Part shown: piece after piece, positions 59,549 through 64,000 of the stretch
Layout of the letters: every line of letters begins with the position of its first letter
How positions within the stretch are numbered: the first letter of the stretch is position 1
From: Sulfitobacter sp. CW3
GTDB taxonomy: Bacteria > Pseudomonadota > Alphaproteobacteria > Rhodobacterales > Rhodobacteraceae
DNA length: 64,000 bases
Direction of reading: 5' to 3'
Assembly (NCBI RefSeq): GCF_019392245.1
Contig: NZ_JAHXRL010000010.1
Location: forward strand, 62,001 to 126,000
The notes under the pieces: model-generated
Database searches by the model: none
Seen by the model: the letters and a program-made list of their open reading frames with translations, nothing else
What the model was told of the DNA's origin: nothing
Program-made: the position numbers and the translations under genes

Positions 59549-60214
59549 ATGTTAACCAGACGCCACTTTGTCCTTTCAACCACCGCATTGTTCTCGACGC
59601 CTATACCGCAGGCAGCATTGGCCGCTCCAACATCTGATAGATCGAAGTGGTCGGCTTGGGATGCACAAGTAACGCCAGCAAACTATGATCCTTCTACGTC
59701 CAATCCGTGGGGCTTTCACCCACGTTTTCTTCCTCAGCTCGTGCAGGCAAACGACGGCCTTACGCCGGGTGACATCCATGTCGATGCCGTCGCACGCTAT
59801 ATCTATCATATCCGCAACGACGGAACAGCGATGAGATATGGCGTTGCGATTGCTAAGGGCAATCTATACGAGCCAGGCACATATTTGATCCGGCGAAAAA
59901 CCCAGTGGCCAACGTGGACGCCTACACCTGCGATGATCGAGCGGGAACCGTCGATTTACGGTCCTGTCGCCGACGGGGTGGATGGAGGGCCTACCAATCC
60001 GCTTGGTTCCCGGGCGCTTTACCTTTTTGTTGGCAATCGCGATACGTATTTGCGCATCCACGGCACACCCAGTCCACAATCAATTGGCGGTCGTGCAAGT
60101 TCAGGATGTGTGCGTATGGTCATGGCTCACATCAATGGGCTTTACGATCAGGTTTCCACTGGGTCCACAGCGTTCTTATATCCGCCTGAAGACAGGGTCA
60201 CAGCGCAGAGCTAA
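59549..60214 (+). CDS. Tat-exported L,D-transpeptidase, copy 2
   Basis: 221 residues with a Tat-like signal (MLTRRHFVLSTTALF). YkuD core: YLRIHGTPSPQSIGGRASSG and CVRMVMAHINGLYDQ, with NPLGSRALYLF upstream. GGAGG before the ATG. Makes 3-3 crosslinks in peptidoglycan or related reactions. First of three consecutive family members (59549, 60868, 61535). Tat export would let the Cys enzyme fold before it reaches a copper-loaded periplasm. Confidence 0.9.
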   Translation: MLTRRHFVLSTTALFSTPIPQAALAAPTSDRSKWSAWDAQVTPANYDPSTSNPWGFHPRFLPQLVQANDGLTPGDIHVDAVARYIYHIRNDGTAMRYGVAIAKGNLYEPGTYLIRRKTQWPTWTPTPAMIEREPSIYGPVADGVDGGPTNPLGSRALYLFVGNRDTYLRIHGTPSPQSIGGRASSGCVRMVMAHINGLYDQVSTGSTAFLYPPEDRVTAQS

Positions 60215-60269
60215 GCATGCAGCCGTTCTGCACCTAATATTATCGAGATAATTCATGCCTGCGGCAGTA

Positions 60270-60560
60270 TCAGCCAGTCACGGACACCGCTTGGGGTCTA
60301 GTACAAATTGGGTTGCCCCTTTTCGATCTCAACGGCAAGTAGATTGTCTCAACAGGACCGACATAACGATAAACGAAGCATCCGTCTGTCGGCTCTATCC
60401 GAACAGCGTTCAGATCTTGGAACGGCGCGGCTATTTCGAGAACACCTTCTGGCAGTTCTTTGATGAAACCATCATTTGTGGTTCCTGTTTGATCGTCAAG
60501 ACTGGAGCAGCCTCCAAGCGCCAGTATCGCAATCCCGAAACCACTCACACCTAATTTCAT
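60270..60560 (-). CDS. Small lipoprotein, 96 aa
   Basis: The ATG at 60560 (GGAGAGG upstream) starts MKLGVSGFGIAILALGGCSS with a lipobox LGGC. Mature part: EGVLEIAAPFQDLNAVRIEP and DGCFVYRYVGPVETIYLPL with two further Cys. No family recognised. It is the only minus-strand gene among the transpeptidases; the 307-bp gap to 60868 contains the divergent promoters but no site I can name. Confidence 0.6.
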   Translation of the reverse strand: MKLGVSGFGIAILALGGCSSLDDQTGTTNDGFIKELPEGVLEIAAPFQDLNAVRIEPTDGCFVYRYVGPVETIYLPLRSKRGNPICTRPQAVSVTG

Positions 60561-60867
60561 TCTACTGTTCCTCTCCGTATCGTAGTGAATGGAAGGGTTA
60601 GCTCGAAATTGCATCCCCGTTAGTCATCCTTAAACTACTCATTTCGGACCAGAGCAACCTATGCAAGCCATCTTAACGCGAACGGTTCGCTACTTGCGGC
60701 GGGGTAGGGCTTAGCTTCGTAGCACCGAAACTGCAGGATGACGCAATTGCACGCCCGTCCAAAATCTCAAAATTACCGACCTCACATTTTTGTGATAAAA
60801 AATTGTTTGAACCTCCAGTGGGTGAAGGTTGTAGAAAATCGAACACGTGTAGTTCGAGGGAATTGAA

Positions 60868-61458
60868 ATGAAGTTTGTAAAAGACACGGCTATCTCGCGG
60901 CGCGGTATCCTGCTTGGAGCAGCGGCGAGCGGCCTCACTCTGAAAGCGGGCACCGCATTTGCCCAAAACACGCCTCCGTTAGCATCACCAGCTGTACGCA
61001 GGAACTCGTCCGGTTTTGTCGTTGCTAATTGGGAGGATCACTTCGACAACCTGAAACATGGGGTCATACTCTGCGATATAGATTCCCGAGCGGTGCAGTA
61101 TTGGTCCGAAGACCAAGGCATTTATAAGCTTTATCCTTCCAGTGTGCCTGAGTCCGAAGATCTTACCAAACGCGGGTACACTAGCGTGATCAAAAAAGCG
61201 GAGGGTCCAAGCTGGCGCCCAACTCCTTCAATGAAAATCCGCAATCCTGAATGGCCCGACTACTTTCCACCTGGTCCTGATAATCCTTTGGGCACGCACG
61301 CTCTCTACCTGTCATGGCAGTATTATCGCGTCCACGGGACAGGAGACACGCGGAAGATTGGCCGCCGATCGTCGAATGGATGCATCGGTCTTTACAACGA
61401 ACATATCAAAGAATTGTTCGCTTTGGCCGAAGTAGGAACACAAGTGAAACTGTTTTGA
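60868..61458 (+). CDS. Tat-exported L,D-transpeptidase, copy 3
   Basis: 196 residues. Tat-type signal (AISRRGILLGAAASGL). YkuD core: YRVHGTGDTRKIGRRSSNG followed by CIGLYNEHIKEL, and NPLGTHALYLSW upstream. The middle (VILCDIDSRAVQYWSEDQ) is family-typical. Closest in design to the copies before and after it, yet clearly diverged. Confidence 0.9.
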   Translation: MKFVKDTAISRRGILLGAAASGLTLKAGTAFAQNTPPLASPAVRRNSSGFVVANWEDHFDNLKHGVILCDIDSRAVQYWSEDQGIYKLYPSSVPESEDLTKRGYTSVIKKAEGPSWRPTPSMKIRNPEWPDYFPPGPDNPLGTHALYLSWQYYRVHGTGDTRKIGRRSSNGCIGLYNEHIKELFALAEVGTQVKLF

Positions 61459-61534
61459 TTCCGCATGACTTGTTAAAGTCTGATCTCGTGTGCCAGCGCT
61501 AATTCTGTGTTCACCACCCGAAAGCCATAGCCTC

Positions 61535-62110
61535 ATGAAACGAAGAAAATTTCTCCTTGCCGCCGGGGCTGTCAGTGCTTTGGGCAGTCAACCGGTTTCA
61601 GCTCATGTAGTGCTGCCAAAGTATGATTTGCCGCCGGAGTACTTGCCTCAAGTAGTAAGCATTCCAGCGGGCGCTGTTCCCTACGAAATTCATGTTATAC
61701 CAAGCCAGTTTGCCCTGTTCTGGACCCAACCGGATAACACTGCAATTCGGTACACCGTCGGGATCGGTCGCCCGGGTCTTTATGAGGCAGGCGAATTCTA
61801 TGTTGGGGCAAAGAAGGAATGGCCCAGCTGGACACCGACCCCGGGCATGTTGCGTCGTGAGCCTCAGAAATATGGGCCGTTACGGAATGGAATGCCTGGC
61901 GGTTTGAGCAACCCTCTAGGTGCGCGCGCCCTCTACCTCTTTCAACCGGGTCGCGGCGATACCTTTTTGCGTGTGCATGGCACAAATGACCCAAGTACTA
62001 TCGGCCGTGCAGTCTCAAACGGGTGCGCCAGATTGGTGAACGATCAGATAGTACAATTTTATGATAAAGTCCCGCTGGACACCCGAGTGATCCTATACCC
62101 CGCAACTTAG
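61535..62110 (+). CDS. Tat-exported L,D-transpeptidase, copy 4
   Basis: 191 residues from the ATG at 61535 (MKRRKFLLAAGAVSALG, Tat-like signal). YkuD core: FLRVHGTNDPSTIGRAVSNG followed by CARLVNDQIVQFYD; NPLGARALYLFQ upstream; WPSWTPTPGMLRREP is shared with copy 2 (WPTWTPTPAMIEREP). These are tandem paralogues. Confidence 0.9.
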   Translation: MKRRKFLLAAGAVSALGSQPVSAHVVLPKYDLPPEYLPQVVSIPAGAVPYEIHVIPSQFALFWTQPDNTAIRYTVGIGRPGLYEAGEFYVGAKKEWPSWTPTPGMLRREPQKYGPLRNGMPGGLSNPLGARALYLFQPGRGDTFLRVHGTNDPSTIGRAVSNGCARLVNDQIVQFYDKVPLDTRVILYPAT

Positions 62111-62201
62111 AACACTGCCTTGGCGAGATCAGCGTGTTTCGGTAGCTTTTCAGCAGAAGAATTTCTGGGGAAGATAACTCAATCACCCCCGGATCCCCCT
62201 C

Positions 62202-62217
62202 AATCCTAGGAAGGATT
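62202..62217 (+). promoter_or_regulatory. Hairpin covering the ribosome site of the ScsC-like gene
   Basis: AATCCT-AGGA-AGGATT, a perfect 6-bp stem whose 3' half contains the AGGAAGG ribosome site, 5 nt before the ATG at 62222. It could hide the site and limit translation. Confidence 0.4.
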
Positions 62218-62221
62218 CAAG

Positions 62222-62956
62222 ATGTTATTAGCGCGACGCGGCCTGTCAAAAATTGTTCTTGCAACAGTAATAGCAGCATTTTCTTTCACTACTGTGGCCG
62301 CACAAGAGCTCAATGAAGCCGATATCAAGCGTCTCGCACTTGAAGCGATCTTGGAAAAACCCGAAATTCTGATCGAAGCGCTTTCAATCCTTCAGGAACG
62401 TGAAAATATAGCGCTCGCCGAAGCGCAGACTGATGCCCTGTCTGAGTTGCGCGATGATTTCGAAAAGAATGCACCGATCTTCGGGAACTTGGATGGCAGC
62501 GTCACCCTTGTCGAGTTCTTTGACTATAACTGCGGCTATTGTCGCCGCGCTGCACCAGAGGTCAAAGCGGTACTGGAGGCAAGCAAGGATGTCCGCATTA
62601 TTTATCGTGAATTCCCGATCCTAGGGCCCGGTTCCGAAGTTGCGGCGCGCGCGTCACTTGCCGCGAGAAACCAAGGTAAATATCAGCAGTTTCACGAGGC
62701 AATGATGGCATTGAACGGGCAAGCCGTTGAAGCAAGCGTTATGAAAATTGCAGGCGATGTAGGTCTTGATCTCGAAGTTTTGAAAACAGACATGCAATCA
62801 GAACTCGTGAACGAACACATTGCTGCCTCTCTGCGTTTGGCAGAAGCTTTGGGTATAACTGGAACGCCGACGTTCGTATTGGGTGATGAAATAATCCCCG
62901 GTGTGATAGAGCGCGGCACCCTTCTTGAAAAGATAGCAGAACTCGTCCTTGAGTAA
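62222..62956 (+). CDS. ScsC-like DsbA-family protein
   Basis: 244 residues. Signal peptide, then a helical N-terminal arm (LNEADIKRLALEAILEKPEI, LIEALSILQERENIALAEAQ) like the oligomerisation stalk of ScsC, then a thioredoxin fold with DYNCGYCRRAAPEV and ITGTPTFVLGD. ScsC is a trimeric disulfide isomerase of the copper-suppression locus. It lies between the transpeptidases and copA, in line with repair of copper-oxidised Cys enzymes. Confidence 0.87.
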   Translation: MLLARRGLSKIVLATVIAAFSFTTVAAQELNEADIKRLALEAILEKPEILIEALSILQERENIALAEAQTDALSELRDDFEKNAPIFGNLDGSVTLVEFFDYNCGYCRRAAPEVKAVLEASKDVRIIYREFPILGPGSEVAARASLAARNQGKYQQFHEAMMALNGQAVEASVMKIAGDVGLDLEVLKTDMQSELVNEHIAASLRLAEALGITGTPTFVLGDEIIPGVIERGTLLEKIAELVLE

Positions 62957-62992
62957 GAAGGGCGACGATTTTGAAATCGGACCTTATAGCCC

Positions 62993-63023
62993 TTGACCTT
63001 CCACCTGCTGGAACCTCTATCTC
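62993..63023 (+). promoter_or_regulatory. CueR-type promoter of copA
   Basis: TTGACC (62993-62998), 19-bp spacer, TATCTC (63018-63023). The spacer reads TTCCACCTGCTGGAACCTC, with a TTCCA-n5-TGGAA dyad, as in copper-type MerR operators. It lies 30 bp before the copA ATG, whose ribosome site is AGAGG. Confidence 0.75.
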
Positions 63024-63052
63024 TAAAGTTATCCGGAGCAAGAGGTCTCACT

Positions 63053-63775
63053 ATGGAAAGCGAAAAGTCACTCACGTTCGGCATAAAAGAGATGAGTTGT
63101 GCGTCCTGTGTCGGCCGTGTGGAAAAGGCATTGAGCGCGGTATCGGGCGTCTCTCAGGCGCATGTAAATCTGGCGTCTGAAACGGCCACAATAACCGCCG
63201 ATGGCACGTTTGATGCTCAAAACGTGATCACCGCGCTGGACGCGGCGAGCTATCCTGCAGAACTGAAGGCCTATCGTTTCAGCATCGAAAACATGTCTTG
63301 CGCGTTGTGCGTGGGGCGGGTCGAGCGTTCGCTATCTGCGATTGCTGGCGTCGTTTCTGTTACGGTTAATCTCGCAAAGGAAGAAGCGGCAGTGCGTGTT
63401 TTGGGCGCTGCTGTATCGTCTGCGGACATTGCCGAAACTGCGAGCGCCGCGGGCTATCCAGCGACATTGGTCACCGATCCCGGAGCGACAGACGCGACAA
63501 ACGATCGCAAAGTGGAAGAAGCGGCCCATCTGCGCCGGATGACACTGGTTGCTGCAGTATTCACCTTGCCGGTCTTTATCCTCGAAATGGGGAGCCACTT
63601 GATCCCGGCTCTTCACAGCTGGATCATGAATTCACTGGGGATGGGCGTCAACTGGGGCATACAATTTGTTCTGACCACCGTTGTTCTGGCTTGGCCGGGG
63701 CGACAATTCTATCTCAAGGGTTTTCCGGCGCTCTTTAAAGGCACGCCTGACATGATGTCATTGTATTCTAATTGA
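63053..63775 (+). pseudogene. copA: Copper P-type ATPase copA, 3'-truncated
   Basis: 240 residues remain of a protein normally about 800 long. Two HMA domains carry MSCASC (Cys16, Cys19) and MSCALC (Cys83, Cys86), followed by the first two membrane segments and FYLKGFPALFKGTPDM. Normal CopA continues with N-SLVxLG; here the frame becomes MSLYSN and stops at 63775. The break coincides with non-homologous sequence leading to an IS5-type transposase, so the gene was cut by an insertion. The rest may resume beyond the right edge. No ATPase catalytic motif is left, so it can at most act as a copper-binding fragment. Confidence 0.85.
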
Positions 63776-63849
63776 TCAGATTAGAGCTTAAAATTATTCT
63801 TCGTTTTCAGGGGAGAGTTGTATCCTTAATTTTCAGATTGTGTCGTTAA

Positions 63850-64000
63850 GGAATCTCTGAAAAACCTCGGCAATGCAGCGTGAACTGATAGACTTGGATT
63901 GAGCGATCAAGGAGCGACCAATGGCCAAGCAGATTACTTTTGCCTCTCTTGCCCACGCCACCAAGAAGAAGGTGACACGGCGAGAGAAGTTCCTGGCCGT
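63850..64000 (+). mobile_element. Left part of an IS5-family-type insertion sequence
   Basis: A transposase start of IS5 type begins at 63921; GGAATCTCTGAAAAACC (from 63850) resembles the terminal repeat of such elements and may be the left end, unproved without the right end. About 75 bp between the copA break (near 63765) and 63850 belong to neither. Confidence 0.65.
63921..64000 (+). CDS. IS5-family transposase, N-terminus only
   Basis: The visible 26 residues MAKQITFASLAHATKKKVTR then REKFLA match the usual start of IS5-group DDE transposases (basic, KK-TRRE-FL motif). AAGGAG precedes the ATG. The frame continues past the edge of the window. It is the only transposase seen. Confidence 0.8.
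   Translation, partial: MAKQITFASLAHATKKKVTRREKFLA

Noticed and set aside
63766..63849. A second insertion-sequence end between the copA break and the IS5-type transposase
   Set aside because: No inverted repeat or target duplication could be recognised without the other end; noted only as unexplained sequence.
1..64000. rRNA, tRNA or known riboswitches
   Set aside because: No tRNA cloverleaf, rRNA-like segment or recognised riboswitch core was noticed on reading both strands; a covariance-model search would be needed to exclude them fully.

Overview
The window reads as part of a large conjugative plasmid (or chromid) of a marine alphaproteobacterium, most likely Rhodobacteraceae (Roseobacter group). 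The basis is a RepA-type initiator next to iterons, a VirB/VirD2/VirD4 transfer system of alphaproteobacterial type, and plasmid families common in that group (DUF736-like, ArdC, IetA/IetS, methyltransferase-helicase giant). No rRNA, tRNA, CRISPR or chromosomal housekeeping block was seen. Everything here comes from reading the sequence; no database search was run.

Layout. (1) 1-7.2 kb: minus-strand start of a virB operon (VirB1-like transglycosylase, VirB2, VirB3-VirB4 fusion, small lipoprotein, a second transglycosylase with a VirB5-like N-terminus, and VirB5 cut by the left edge), plus small secreted or hypothetical proteins. (2) 7.4-9.7 kb: repA and an origin with eleven 18-bp iterons, a DnaA box and an AT-rich stretch. 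(3) 9.7-29.7 kb: plasmid maintenance and anti-defence: a ParB-like protein, a 1425-aa methyltransferase plus Strawberry-notch helicase resembling phage P1 DarB, a tandem DUF736-like protein, the IetA ATPase/IetS subtilase pair, a WGR protein, a DUF2493 protein, an S1/P1 nuclease and ArdC. Between genes lie structured non-coding segments and a 22-nt leader element that recurs three times. (4) 29.7-36.3 kb: a ParA/VirC1-like ATPase and a tandem ribbon-helix-helix partner, a strictly 8-bp-periodic GG array, a nested palindrome that may be oriT, then MobC-like protein, VirD2-like relaxase and VirD4. (5) 36.3-64 kb: a metal and envelope-stress island.

The metal island holds copper functions (multicopper oxidase, two DUF411 proteins, PCuAC, two Sco proteins, an ScsC-like DsbA, a truncated CopA), divalent-cation functions (P1B ATPase, ZIP, CDF, MerR regulator) and thiol-redox and cytochrome genes (TlpA/CcmG-like proteins, CcdA, DsbA/DsbB, cytochrome c). 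It also carries cell-envelope enzymes that copper or other metals could damage: four L,D-transpeptidases, an M23 peptidase, LspA and Lnt. Four MerR-type promoters with 19-bp spacers fall into two operator classes. One class matches the local MerR gene; the other is CueR-like and its regulator is not in the window. At the right edge copA stops after the early membrane region and an IS5-type transposase begins.

The most unusual DNA is the 416-bp array at 31216-31631. In its core, 44 consecutive 8-bp units all have G at the third position and 38 have GG at positions 3-4. It sits directly in front of the ParA-like gene whose partner looks like a tandem ribbon-helix-helix protein, so I propose it as a centromere-like or relaxosome-loading site.
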